Assembly (NCBI RefSeq): GCF_016458275.1
Contig: NZ_JAEMHM010000008.1
Coordinates: 62,001 to 126,000 of the forward strand
Length of the DNA: 64,000 nucleotides
Source: Geomesophilobacter sediminis
Lineage (GTDB): Bacteria > Desulfobacterota > Desulfuromonadia > Geobacterales > Geobacteraceae
Direction: 5' to 3'
A model generated the notes under the pieces. That model saw only the letters and a program-made list of their open reading frames with translations. It was not told where the DNA came from and did not search any database. Both the position numbers and the translations under genes were made by a program. Shown one piece after another: positions 54,159-62,535 of the stretch (positions within the stretch are counted from its first letter, which is position 1; every line of letters begins with the position of its first letter).

Positions 54159-54776
54159 ATGGAAAAACAGAAAGCATTTTCGATGATTCGTGAATTTCAG
54201 CTTGCCGACTGGTGCACCCTGGCCAATGCGGTCTGTGGCACCGGCGCCTTGTTTTCCATGCTCTCCTACCTGCAAACCGGTGCGATCCGGCATGTCTACT
54301 TCGCCTGCGGGATGATCTTTGCCGCCGGTCTGTTCGATGTCCTGGACGGACGGATCGCACGCTGGCGGCAGAAGTCCTCCGGCCTTGGCCGCGAGCTCGA
54401 CTCGCTCGCCGACATTATCTCCTTCGGGGTGGCGCCTGCCGTCATCGGGTACGGCTGCGGCATGCAGGGCCTGTACGACCGTGTCATCCTCACCGCCTTT
54501 GTCGCCTGCGGAGTATCGCGCCTGGCACGTTACAACGTCACCGCCGAAGCGCTTTCCGAGGGGGGCGACAAGGTGAAGTATTTCGAGGGGACTCCGATCC
54601 CGAGCTCATTGCTGCTGGTGATGATGATGCTGGTGGCCGCCGCGCGCGGCGCCCTGGGGGAGTCGCTCTGGTTGGGGCAGGTGAAGCTGGGGGGCTTTAC
54701 CCTGCACCCGATCGTGCTCCTTTTCGCCATCTCCGGCTCGCTCATGGTAAGCCGCATCCGGTTCCCGAAGTTCTGA
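54159..54776 (+). CDS. pssA: CDP-diacylglycerol-serine O-phosphatidyltransferase
   Basis: 205 residues, integral membrane. It has the CDP-alcohol phosphotransferase motif with all eight conserved residues: D-V-L-D-G-R-I-A-R-W then GRELDSLADIISFG. It makes phosphatidylserine from CDP-diacylglycerol and serine, the first step to phosphatidylethanolamine. It follows the small secreted protein by 171 bases in the direction of promoter H, so stress-induced expression is possible but not certain. Confidence 0.9.
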   Translation: MEKQKAFSMIREFQLADWCTLANAVCGTGALFSMLSYLQTGAIRHVYFACGMIFAAGLFDVLDGRIARWRQKSSGLGRELDSLADIISFGVAPAVIGYGCGMQGLYDRVILTAFVACGVSRLARYNVTAEALSEGGDKVKYFEGTPIPSSLLLVMMMLVAAARGALGESLWLGQVKLGGFTLHPIVLLFAISGSLMVSRIRFPKF

Positions 54777-55005
54777 GGCATCCGGCAGCTGTCAGCCAAC
54801 CAAGGGAGGTAAGCGCCGTCTTATCAAGGTGGGGGAGCGCCGGTGTGGGGACACTTTTCCCGCAGATCTTTCCTCCGCACGGGTAAAAATTCAACTGTGA
54901 ATCTCCCCCCTCGGTTTTCCACCTCCCGAGGATGTTCGTCGGTGCCGCCCCGTAGGCGGCGCTCGTCGTCAACATTACTACTATGAATAAGCTCCAGAGT
55001 TTCAT
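54742..55005 (-). pseudogene. Truncated DUF2147 protein
   Basis: A signal peptide and the first DUF2147 segment (ILGRWKTEGGDSQLNFYPCG then GKICGKSV) are present. The family sequence stops after about 50 residues and the frame runs on into unrelated sequence over the 3' end of pssA. A full DUF2147 domain is about twice as long. It lies downstream of degenerate paralogue 2. Confidence 0.7.
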
Positions 55006-55097
55006 AGGTCACCTCAAACCATCGTGCTTCGGGTCGTTACTCCACCGTTTGGAACGTCCGTGGGGTTCCCCTGTTTTTTTCCCAAAAATCGACCCTT

Positions 55098-56045
55098 TTA
55101 TCTCGTCTTCCCCTCCCGGCGAAAAATGCCGTATTTGCGCATCCGGGCCCGGAGCGTGCTCGGATTGAGCCCGAGGTGCGCGGCGGCCCCGTTGTTTCCC
55201 TCGATATGCCAGTCGGTTTTCCCGAGGGCCTGCAGGATCCAGTCGTGCTCCAGATCAGCCAGCACCTTGACCTCCAGCCCCGCCGGGGCCTCGGTCGCCG
55301 CACACCCCGCGAACCAGTTGGCGACCTGCAGGGTGCTCCCCTGGCTGATGATCACGGCACGTTCGACGACACTTTCCAGTTCCAGCAGGTTGCCGGGCCA
55401 TCGGTACCGCTGGAATGCGTCCCGGGTCTCCTCGGATATCACCCGGATGTTCTTGCCGTATTTCCTGTTGAATTTGGCGACGAAGTAATCCACGAGGCTC
55501 GGAAGGTCCTTTTTACGCTGATTCAGCGGAGGAAGGGTGATGGTGTCAACGCTGAGCATCCGGAAGAGCTCTTCCCGAAATCTGCCGAGGCGGACCTCTT
55601 CGGCGAGCTTTCGGTTGCTGGCGGCGATGAACCGTACGTCCAGCTTGCTGTTGCGGGAAATTCCCGGCCGCGGTAACGCGCCATCACGGATGAACCGGTG
55701 CATTTTGTCTTGCAGTGCCCAAGGCATCGCGCCGATTTCGTCGAGAAAGATGGTGGCGCGGTCGGCTGCCTCCAAACGTCCGGGCTGTCGCACCCCGGTT
55801 CCGTCATGCTCCCGCCCGAACAGCTCTCCTTCCATCATGTCCGGCGGCAGCGAGGCACAGTTTACCTGTATCAGGGGTCGCGTTCTACGGGCACTTATCT
55901 CGTGGATGGCGTGAGCGACCATCCCCTGGCCGGTGCCTGCTTCGCCCAGGAGAAGAACCGGCGTATTCCGCGGGGCAACTTGGTCGATCTGCTGGAAGAT
56001 GCCGGGCAGCAGCCGCCGTTCAATTTCCGCCAGGGTTTCTTCCAT
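55098..56045 (-). CDS. Degenerate sigma-54 activator paralogue 2 (no Walker lysine, no GAFTGA)
   Basis: 315 residues, AAA+ plus Fis-type tail only. Walker A is GEAGTGQG (Gln for Lys). The sigma-54 loop position reads HDGTGVRQPG. FYRLN reads FRMLS, as in paralogue 1. Walker B IFLDEIGAMP is kept. The tail LGLNPSTLRARMRKYGI is the same as in the intact response regulator. The start is placed at 56045 because promoter I lies upstream of it; an open frame extends further but past the promoter. Inferred antagonist of the regulon, under its control. Confidence 0.88.
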   Translation of the reverse strand: MEETLAEIERRLLPGIFQQIDQVAPRNTPVLLLGEAGTGQGMVAHAIHEISARRTRPLIQVNCASLPPDMMEGELFGREHDGTGVRQPGRLEAADRATIFLDEIGAMPWALQDKMHRFIRDGALPRPGISRNSKLDVRFIAASNRKLAEEVRLGRFREELFRMLSVDTITLPPLNQRKKDLPSLVDYFVAKFNRKYGKNIRVISEETRDAFQRYRWPGNLLELESVVERAVIISQGSTLQVANWFAGCAATEAPAGLEVKVLADLEHDWILQALGKTDWHIEGNNGAAAHLGLNPSTLRARMRKYGIFRREGKTR

Positions 56046-56152
56046 AGCTGTCACCCACTGGTTCGATGCGAAATATCGGTCGGCCTGCCGTGAACGGTCT
56101 GAGGCCGGATGCTGCGGACAAGGCTTTTGCGACCGCCATGCAGAAGAAATGA

Positions 56153-56168
56153 TGCAGCTAATGTGCCG
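56153..56168 (-). promoter_or_regulatory. Sigma-54 promoter I
   Basis: Minus-strand CGGCACATTAGCTGCA; GG/GC spacing correct, two deviations. Drives degenerate paralogue 2. Confidence 0.8.
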
Positions 56169-56262
56169 GACGGACCCGACGCCCGCCGCCGACGCAAGTG
56201 GCCGATTAGGCACTGATTATGGCAGGGGTGCGTCCGAAGGATGGATGCGCCCGGCAGGAAAA

Positions 56263-56296
56263 TCTGCCACGTTTGGTGAAACTGCCATATGCGACG
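56263..56296 (-). promoter_or_regulatory. 34-bp enhancer element, copy I
   Basis: Read toward promoter I: CCGTCGCATATGGCAG, then TTTCACCAAACG, then TGGCAG; 94 bp from the -24 box. Confidence 0.85.
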
Positions 56297-56380
56297 GAGG
56301 GCACTGACTGGTCAAGCGCGTTTGCCACCCGTCTTTTGCCCGTCCCTTTCCCTCCGGGTTGCCCTTCGGCCGTGTTTTGC

Positions 56381-56414
56381 CCGCAAGATATGACGGTTAT
56401 GTCACCGCTGACGG
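56381..56414 (+). promoter_or_regulatory. 34-bp enhancer element, copy J
   Basis: CCGCAAGATATGACGG, then TTATGTCACCGC, then TGACGG; 96 bp from the -24 box of promoter J and back to back with copy I. Confidence 0.82.
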
Positions 56415-56510
56415 CTTCCCCCGGCGTTTCTGGCTCAAGCGCTGCGCCCGAATCCGGATTTATCCCGTAAAGTCGGGGCCTGCCCCGGCAAAATCGAAAA
56501 AAACGGTATT

Positions 56511-56526
56511 TGGCCTGGTAGTTGCT
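56511..56526 (+). promoter_or_regulatory. Sigma-54 promoter J
   Basis: TGGCCTGGTAGTTGCT, near-perfect. Drives a 42-residue membrane peptide. Confidence 0.88.
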
Positions 56527-56624
56527 GAACCAACCCTGCCTGGGCGATCGGCGCGCTTGCAGAAGGCGCGTCGCTTTGCCGTCAACGCTCGGCTCGACAG
56601 GAAGCACCTGGAGGAGGATTTGAT

Positions 56625-56753
56625 ATGGCGGAAATTGCGGTCGGTGTCATGGTGGTAACGATGGTCGTCCTCATGATCTGGCTCTGCATGGCGGCTCACC
56701 GCAAGGAGGAGGCCGACGTCGCCACGGGGCCGCGGTTCTACACCCGGGAGTAA
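56625..56753 (+). CDS. Single-helix membrane peptide
   Basis: 42 residues: one hydrophobic helix (3-24, VGVMVVTMVVLMIWLCMAAH) and a charged tail. GAGGAGG precedes the ATG, promoter J lies about 100 bases upstream and a terminator follows directly, which together make a real gene very likely. Function unknown; third small membrane peptide of the regulon. Confidence 0.78.
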   Translation: MAEIAVGVMVVTMVVLMIWLCMAAHRKEEADVATGPRFYTRE

Positions 56754-56760
56754 CCATTAA

Positions 56761-56795
56761 AAGAGGGACCTGTCCTGAGGCAGGTCCCTCTCTTA
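56761..56795 (+). terminator. Terminator of unit J
   Basis: AAGAGGGACCTG and CAGGTCCCTCTCTT form a 12-base stem eight bases after the stop codon. Confidence 0.85.
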
Positions 56796-57004
56796 CGTCG
56801 GCCCGGGTGACGTTGGTGGGCCTTTTCCGACGTGCGTTTTGTCCAGGCAAGGGGCAGCCGGTATGCCGGGTGAGGCACCCGTCGGGCGCCAGGGAAGGGG
56901 ATGATTGCACGGATGGAATTGGGAGGAGAGCTGCGGTTGCCGGGAGAATTCCTGGCGGTCCGGCCGGATCTTGTCCCGAGCGGAGGGGATTGCTGCTTTG
57001 GTGC

Positions 57005-58852
57005 CTATTTGCGCTGGATGCCGCATTTTCTCATCCGGGCCCGCAGGGTGCTGGGGTTGAGGCCGAGGAGCCCGGCCGCCCCGTTTTTCCCTTCGATGCG
57101 CCACCCCGTTTTCAGGAGCACCCCGAGGATGTGGTCGTACTCCAATTCGGCCAGCGCCTTCGTCTGCGGTTCTGTGGTCGACATCGCGGGCCGATCCAGG
57201 TCGAACCGGTCCACGATCTGCAAGGAGGGCCCCTGGGTCGTGATGACGGCCCGCTCGACAACGCTCTCCAACTCCCGGACGTTTCCGGGCCATTGGTATT
57301 GCTGAAGGGCCTTCAGGGTTTCCCGCGACACGCTCTGTATCTTCTTGCCGTTTTTCTTGTTGAATTTGGCGATGAAATGTTCGACGAGCCGCGGAATGTC
57401 TTCCGTGCGCTGCCGCAGGGGCGGGATCGTGATCGGGAAAACGTTGAGCCGGTAGAAGAGGTCTTCCCGGAACCGGTGGTTACGGACCTCTTCCTCCAGA
57501 TTTTTGTTGCTGGCCGCGATGATCCGTACGTCTACCTTGACGGTGCGGGGACTCCCCAACCGTTCGAACTCGCCGTCCTGGATGACCCGGAGCAGCTTGC
57601 ATTGCAGTTCCAGGGGCATTTCGCCGATTTCGTCGAGGAAAATGGTACCGCGGTGCGCCAGCTCGAAACGGCCGATCTGCTGCGCATTGGCCCCCGTGAA
57701 GGCCCCCTTTTCCCGCCCGAAGAGTTCGCTTTCGATGAGGTTTCCCGGCAAGGCGGTGCAGTTGACCGTGATCATGGGGCGGTCCTTGCGGGAGCTGTTG
57801 CTGTGGATGGCGCGGGCCACCACCCCTTTGCCGGTGCCGGTCTCGCCGAGGAGCAAAACCGTGGCATCCATGGGGGCCACCTGTTTGACCTGGGTGAAGA
57901 CGTGGGTGATCGCCTTGCTCTGCCCGACGATCTCGCCGAAGTTGTACTCTCCGGCCGCCTCCTGCCGCAGGTAGATGTTTTCCGCCAGGAGCCGGTCCTT
58001 CAACCCTTTTATTTCGGCCAAGGCGTTCTTGAGCGACTCTTCCGCCCTCTTTCGCTCGTCTATTTCCCGAGTCAGTTGTGCGTTGGCCCGGGTCAACTCC
58101 TCGGTCCGTTCGCCGACGACGCACTCGAGATTGTCGTGGGCTTTTTGCAGCTGCGCCTTCAACTCCCGGGCCAGGGTGCCGTCGACGACCGAACAAAAGA
58201 CGTGGAATCCCTTTTTCCCGGGTGCCCCCACGGCGACGCTCTGCAGTTGCCAATGGACCACCTTGCCGTCGGTTCCCGTGAGCCTGATTTCGCATCGCTG
58301 CACCCCCGGCTCGTGCAGTACGTCGGCCAAGTGGCGGGTAAACCGTGCTCTTTCTCCCGGATCGGCAATATAGCTGGCAAAGGGGGTAGCGGCAGCCTCG
58401 CTTCTGTTGATGCCCAGAAGCCGGGCCCCGGCCAGATTTACCTCCCGAATCACCCCGGAAGCGTCAAAGGCGAAATAGCCCACCGGCGCAAAATCGAAGA
58501 GCTCGGCATACTTCGCCAGCGAAAGCTCCAGCTCCTGCTGGGCCTGGCGCAACGCCAGGTTCTGCATCTCCAGCTCGATCTGGTGAACTTCCAGCTCGTG
58601 GGAAAGCCGCTGCGACCGGTCCCCCGCCCGGGATGCCTGGAGATCCTCGGCGGTGGCCCGCAGTTTTTTTTCGGCCTGCTGCCGCAATTCGCCGGCCGCC
58701 GTCGCCGGGCTTTTATCTTTGTTCCCCACGGATCTGCCCCCTGGTTGGGCGAAAAACTGTCTCAGTGCCGGCACGGCTTGTTTCCGGTTTCCCTTTGGCG
58801 TGCCGTTACTGGACCTGCGAAATGCCCTGCTCTTTTGTCGTGGTGAACCCAT
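57005..58852 (-). CDS. PAS-domain sigma-54 activator, intact
   Basis: 615 residues. A charged N-terminus, a coiled motif with EVHQIELEMQNLAL, PAS (about 95-215), coiled linker, AAA+ (about 300-535) with Walker A GETGTGKG, GAFTGA and IFLDEIGE, then the Fis tail LGLNPSTLRARMRKCGIQRK. All ATPase landmarks are intact. It senses through PAS rather than a receiver and could be a second activator of the same 34-bp sites. It is divergent from mgtA with a 331-base gap. Start at Met 58852 (58903 is alternative). Confidence 0.92.
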   Translation of the reverse strand: MGSPRQKSRAFRRSSNGTPKGNRKQAVPALRQFFAQPGGRSVGNKDKSPATAAGELRQQAEKKLRATAEDLQASRAGDRSQRLSHELEVHQIELEMQNLALRQAQQELELSLAKYAELFDFAPVGYFAFDASGVIREVNLAGARLLGINRSEAAATPFASYIADPGERARFTRHLADVLHEPGVQRCEIRLTGTDGKVVHWQLQSVAVGAPGKKGFHVFCSVVDGTLARELKAQLQKAHDNLECVVGERTEELTRANAQLTREIDERKRAEESLKNALAEIKGLKDRLLAENIYLRQEAAGEYNFGEIVGQSKAITHVFTQVKQVAPMDATVLLLGETGTGKGVVARAIHSNSSRKDRPMITVNCTALPGNLIESELFGREKGAFTGANAQQIGRFELAHRGTIFLDEIGEMPLELQCKLLRVIQDGEFERLGSPRTVKVDVRIIAASNKNLEEEVRNHRFREDLFYRLNVFPITIPPLRQRTEDIPRLVEHFIAKFNKKNGKKIQSVSRETLKALQQYQWPGNVRELESVVERAVITTQGPSLQIVDRFDLDRPAMSTTEPQTKALAELEYDHILGVLLKTGWRIEGKNGAAGLLGLNPSTLRARMRKCGIQRK

Positions 58853-58951
58853 GCCGACCAAGGTCGACCGTAAGGGTCCTGACGTGACCGGGGGATGTAT
58901 CATGGCAAGTGCAGTCTGCCCGATTATACTTTCCTGTCAACAGGGTTACTC

Positions 58952-58971
58952 TATCAGGAAACGTTTTGATA
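58952..58971. promoter_or_regulatory. Imperfect palindrome in the divergent mgtA region
   Basis: TATCAGGAAACGTTTTGATA has five paired bases at each end and a loose centre. It is the only clear symmetry in the 331-base gap between the activator and mgtA; a role as an operator is a guess. I see no sigma-54 box here. Confidence 0.35.
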
Positions 58972-59183
58972 AGCCAATGATAATTTGTGTAATCAAATGT
59001 TCGATGCTCGAGGCGCTCTCTGAGATCGACGTCTCCCTGATCGCCGGATCCCCCTCCTCCCGGGTATCAGCTCCTGAATGGACCGGGAAATCGTGGGAGT
59101 GAGAAAACCTGTTACCATTGAGTGCGGGCACTACCTCCACCGCTGCATCAGCGTCAGGCCCCGCGCCGCTAAGAGAACAAACC

Positions 59184-61739
59184 ATGGATATTATGCCTGC
59201 TCCTGCCACCAAAACCGGTGCCCCATTCTGGCGAATTACCGTCCCTGAGCTCTTGCAACGGCTGGAATCCACTCCGGATGGGCTGAGCAGTGTCGAGGCG
59301 GCCGCGCGTCTGGCGCGGTTCGGCCCGAACCTCATCCACGGGGAGCGCAAAAAGGCGCTGGTCCTGCAATTCATCGCCAAGTTCAAAAATCCTCTCGTCA
59401 TCGTCCTGCTTACCGCCAGCGCGCTCTCCGCCGTTACCGGAGACGCCACGAGCTTCATCATCATCGGCACCATCGTCCTGATCAGCGTGACCCTCGACTT
59501 CGTCCAGGAGTACCGGGCGGGGCAGGCGGCGGATCACCTGCGCCAGTCGGTTGCGGTGCGCGCCCAAGTGCTGCGTGACGGAACGAGCCGGCCGATTCCG
59601 CTCGCCGAATTGGTGCCGGGAGATGTGGCGCTTCTCGCCGCCGGCGATCTCATTCCCTGCGACGGCCGCGTGCTCGAGGCACAGGACTTTTTCGTAAACC
59701 AGTCCCTTTTGACCGGGGAAGCGTTTCCGGTGGAAAAATCAGCGGCGGCAAACGTCAATGAGACCGAGGTTCTCGCCGCGGGCAATACCGTGCTTCTGGG
59801 GACCTCGGTGGTAAGCGGCAGCGCCCGGGTGATGATGTGCCGCACCGGCCAGGATACCGAACTGGGCGAGATTGCCGAAACCCTTTTGACCAAGCCCCCG
59901 CCCACCGCCTTTGAAGAGGGTACCCACCGGTTCGGTCTGCTCATCATGCGCATGACCATGCTGCTGGTCCTGTTCGTCCTTCTGGTCAACGCCTATTTTC
60001 ACCGCCCCTGGCTGGAATCCTTCCTGTTTGCGGTGGCGCTTGCGGTCGGCCTCACCCCGGAGCTCCTTCCCATGGTGGTTTCCGTGACCCTTGCGCGCGG
60101 GGCGCTGCGCATGGCGGCCCACAAGGTGATTGTGAAAAGGCTCGCTTCCATCCATAACCTGGGGAGCATGGACGTCTTTTGCACCGACAAGACCGGCACC
60201 CTGACCGAAGCCCGCATCCACCTGGAACGCCACCTGGATCCCCTGGGGAAGGAGAGCCAGCGGGTCCTGGAACTGGCGTATTTCAACAGCTTCTTCGAGA
60301 CCGGTCTGAAGAGCACCCTGGACGACGCCATCCTGGAACACACCGAGATCGACGCGAGCCGCTGGGAAAAGGTCGACGAGGTGCCCTTTGACTTTGAGCG
60401 GCGCCGGATTTCGGTGCTCCTTGGCAGCACAACCGACCGCCTGCTCGTCGTCAAGGGGGCTCCGGAGGACATTCTGCGGCTTTCGGTGAGCTATGTGCGG
60501 GAAGGGGAGGCGCAGCCGCATCCCCTGGATGAAGCGGCACGCCGCAGCATCAATGCGCAATTCGAGGCCTTGAGCCGGGAGGGATTTCGGGTACTGGGAA
60601 TCGCGTCGCGGCAGGTGGGGAAGGAGCACGTCCATGCCGTGGTCGGCGACGAGGCGGAACTGGTTTTCGCGGGGTTTGCCGCCTTCCTCGACCCCCCCAA
60701 GGAGAGCGCCAAGGCGGCTCTGGCCGGGCTTGACGCCGATCGGGTGGCGGTCAAGATCATCACCGGCGACAACGAACTGGTGACCCAGCATATCTTTGCG
60801 AAACTCGGTCTGACGGTGACCGGAGTCCTCACCGGCGCGGAGATCCAGCAGCTGGATGACTCCGCCCTGGCGGTGCGGGCCGAGCAGGTGAATCTCTTCT
60901 GTCGCGTGGCTCCCGCGCAGAAAAACCGGGTCATCCTTGCCCTCAAGCGGCGCGGCCATGTGGTCGGGTACCTGGGGGACGGCATCAACGACGCCCCGTC
61001 GCTGCACTCCGCCGACGTGGGGATTTCCGTGGACAGCGCCGTGGACGTGGCTAAGGCCGCGGCGGATATGATCCTTTTGGAACAGGACCTGGGGGTGCTC
61101 CATGCCGGCGTCCTGGAAGGGAGGCGCACCTTCGGCAATATCATGAAGTACATCATGATGGGGACCAGCTCCAATTTCGGCAACATGTTCAGCATGGCCG
61201 GGGCCTCGCTTTTCCTCCCTTTCCTCCCCATGCTGCCGGTCCAGATCCTGCTCAACAACCTCCTCTACGACTTCTCCGAACTCCCCATCCCGCTGGACCG
61301 TGTCGACGACGACTATCTGAGTCATCCCCGGCACTGGGACATGAAGTTTATCCGAAACTTCATGCTGATCGTCGGTCCGGTCAGCTCGGTCTTCGACTTT
61401 CTCACCTTCTACGTGATGCTGAAGCTCTTCCATGCCGGCGAGGCGCTCTTCCATACCGGCTGGTTCATCGAGTCGATGGCCACGCAGGTGCTGGTCATCT
61501 TCGTCATCCGCACCCGCAAAAACCCTTTCCAAAGCCGCCCCAACCCCTGGCTGATCGTCTGTTCCCTGACGGTGGTGGCGGTGGCCGCGCTGGTCCCCTT
61601 CACCCCCGTCGGAAAAGGGCTCGGCTTCGTGGCCCCCCCGGCGTTCTTTTTCCTGATTCTGACCGCCATGCTGGTGACGTACCTTTTTGCCGTGGAGGGG
61701 ATGAAGCGCTGGTTCTTCCGCCGCTTTTACACGGAGTGA
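59184..61739 (+). CDS. mgtA: Magnesium-translocating P-type ATPase
   Basis: 851 residues. It has the P-type signatures DKTGTLT (phosphorylated Asp), TGEAFPVEK and GDGINDAPSL. The MgtA/MgtB hallmarks are NPLVIVLLTASALSAVTGD and LDDAILEH, with the C-terminal helices (SNFGNMFSMAGASLF, LLNNLLYDFSELPIP). ATG 59184 is used (weak AAGAGA); a TTG at 59118 would add 22 residues. No proline-rich leader peptide or riboswitch-like structure is obvious upstream. Imports Mg2+ (or other divalent cations). Confidence 0.92.
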   Translation: MDIMPAPATKTGAPFWRITVPELLQRLESTPDGLSSVEAAARLARFGPNLIHGERKKALVLQFIAKFKNPLVIVLLTASALSAVTGDATSFIIIGTIVLISVTLDFVQEYRAGQAADHLRQSVAVRAQVLRDGTSRPIPLAELVPGDVALLAAGDLIPCDGRVLEAQDFFVNQSLLTGEAFPVEKSAAANVNETEVLAAGNTVLLGTSVVSGSARVMMCRTGQDTELGEIAETLLTKPPPTAFEEGTHRFGLLIMRMTMLLVLFVLLVNAYFHRPWLESFLFAVALAVGLTPELLPMVVSVTLARGALRMAAHKVIVKRLASIHNLGSMDVFCTDKTGTLTEARIHLERHLDPLGKESQRVLELAYFNSFFETGLKSTLDDAILEHTEIDASRWEKVDEVPFDFERRRISVLLGSTTDRLLVVKGAPEDILRLSVSYVREGEAQPHPLDEAARRSINAQFEALSREGFRVLGIASRQVGKEHVHAVVGDEAELVFAGFAAFLDPPKESAKAALAGLDADRVAVKIITGDNELVTQHIFAKLGLTVTGVLTGAEIQQLDDSALAVRAEQVNLFCRVAPAQKNRVILALKRRGHVVGYLGDGINDAPSLHSADVGISVDSAVDVAKAAADMILLEQDLGVLHAGVLEGRRTFGNIMKYIMMGTSSNFGNMFSMAGASLFLPFLPMLPVQILLNNLLYDFSELPIPLDRVDDDYLSHPRHWDMKFIRNFMLIVGPVSSVFDFLTFYVMLKLFHAGEALFHTGWFIESMATQVLVIFVIRTRKNPFQSRPNPWLIVCSLTVVAVAALVPFTPVGKGLGFVAPPAFFFLILTAMLVTYLFAVEGMKRWFFRRFYTE

Positions 61740-61985
61740 AACGGGGGGGGGCTCTGCTCCCGATGCCGGATCCCGGTCGGTGGCAATGATCCTGCTGCGG
61801 GGAGTCCAGGTCGTCGCGGAGCTTGAGCGCAGGCCGGCGCAGCCAGGCGGAAAAACAGCCGGGATTCGAAACCTTAACTGTGGATGCGGGGAAGCATGGG
61901 CAGGGGGGAGGAATCGTAGAGCGGCGCGGGCATTTCCGGCGCGCCGGACGCCCTGCCGCTTCGGAGCCCCTGCGGGGAAGGGGAG

Positions 61986-62504
61986 TCAGTAGTGCAGGCT
62001 GATGGTCAGGTCGAGGTCCTTCCCATCGTAGGAGAAGCTGGCGGCGGAAAAAGTTGGTGCGCCGATCACCCCTTTGGCATCGTTTGAAAAGCCGTAACCT
62101 TCCTTGGGAACGCCGAACAGGTTGGTATCGAGCTTGCCGTTTCTATTCTCATCATGAATGACCGCCACCGCATACTTTCCCGGGGGGATGTCCAAAAAGT
62201 CGCAGCGCGCCTGGGATTCCCGGATTTTTATCACCATGATGTTTCGGGCCGTCTTCAGAAACTCGGCGGGAAAGCCGGCCGGTGCTTCGAAGAGCGCACA
62301 GGCCACGGTCCCCTTGCTGTTTCTTATGTCCAGGACCCGCACGTGGATGCCCCGGCATTCCGATCCCGCCAATGCGTGGCAGGGCTCCCAAACCAGCAAC
62401 GACATCACTACCGATGCGACACGGAGAAATCCGGCCAAGCTCCGCAACCGAAGATTCGTGGCTGAGGAAGCCACCGGCGGTTTTCTGGCAGTTGACTCGT
62501 TCAT
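61986..62504 (-). CDS. DUF2141 secreted protein
   Basis: 172 residues with a signal anchor (26-50) and a DUF2141 domain: VRVLDIRNSKGTVACALFEAP, PPGKYAVAVIHDENRNGKLD, then GVPKEGYGFSNDA. GGAGG precedes Met at 62504. The domain is found in periplasmic or surface proteins; function unknown. It lies 31 bases after the histidine kinase gene in the same direction. Confidence 0.82.
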   Translation of the reverse strand: MNESTARKPPVASSATNLRLRSLAGFLRVASVVMSLLVWEPCHALAGSECRGIHVRVLDIRNSKGTVACALFEAPAGFPAEFLKTARNIMVIKIRESQARCDFLDIPPGKYAVAVIHDENRNGKLDTNLFGVPKEGYGFSNDAKGVIGAPTFSAASFSYDGKDLDLTISLHY

Positions 62505-62535
62505 GGTTTCCTCCCGACATTCGAGGGGAGCCGGG

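Noticed and set aside
55098-56213. Longer form of degenerate paralogue 2 starting at 56213
   Set aside because: The extra 56 codons run across sigma-54 promoter I and have no homology; Met at 56045 follows the promoter.
58853-59183. Mg2+ riboswitch or leader peptide of mgtA
   Set aside because: No short proline-rich frame and no alternative terminator/antiterminator pair is visible.
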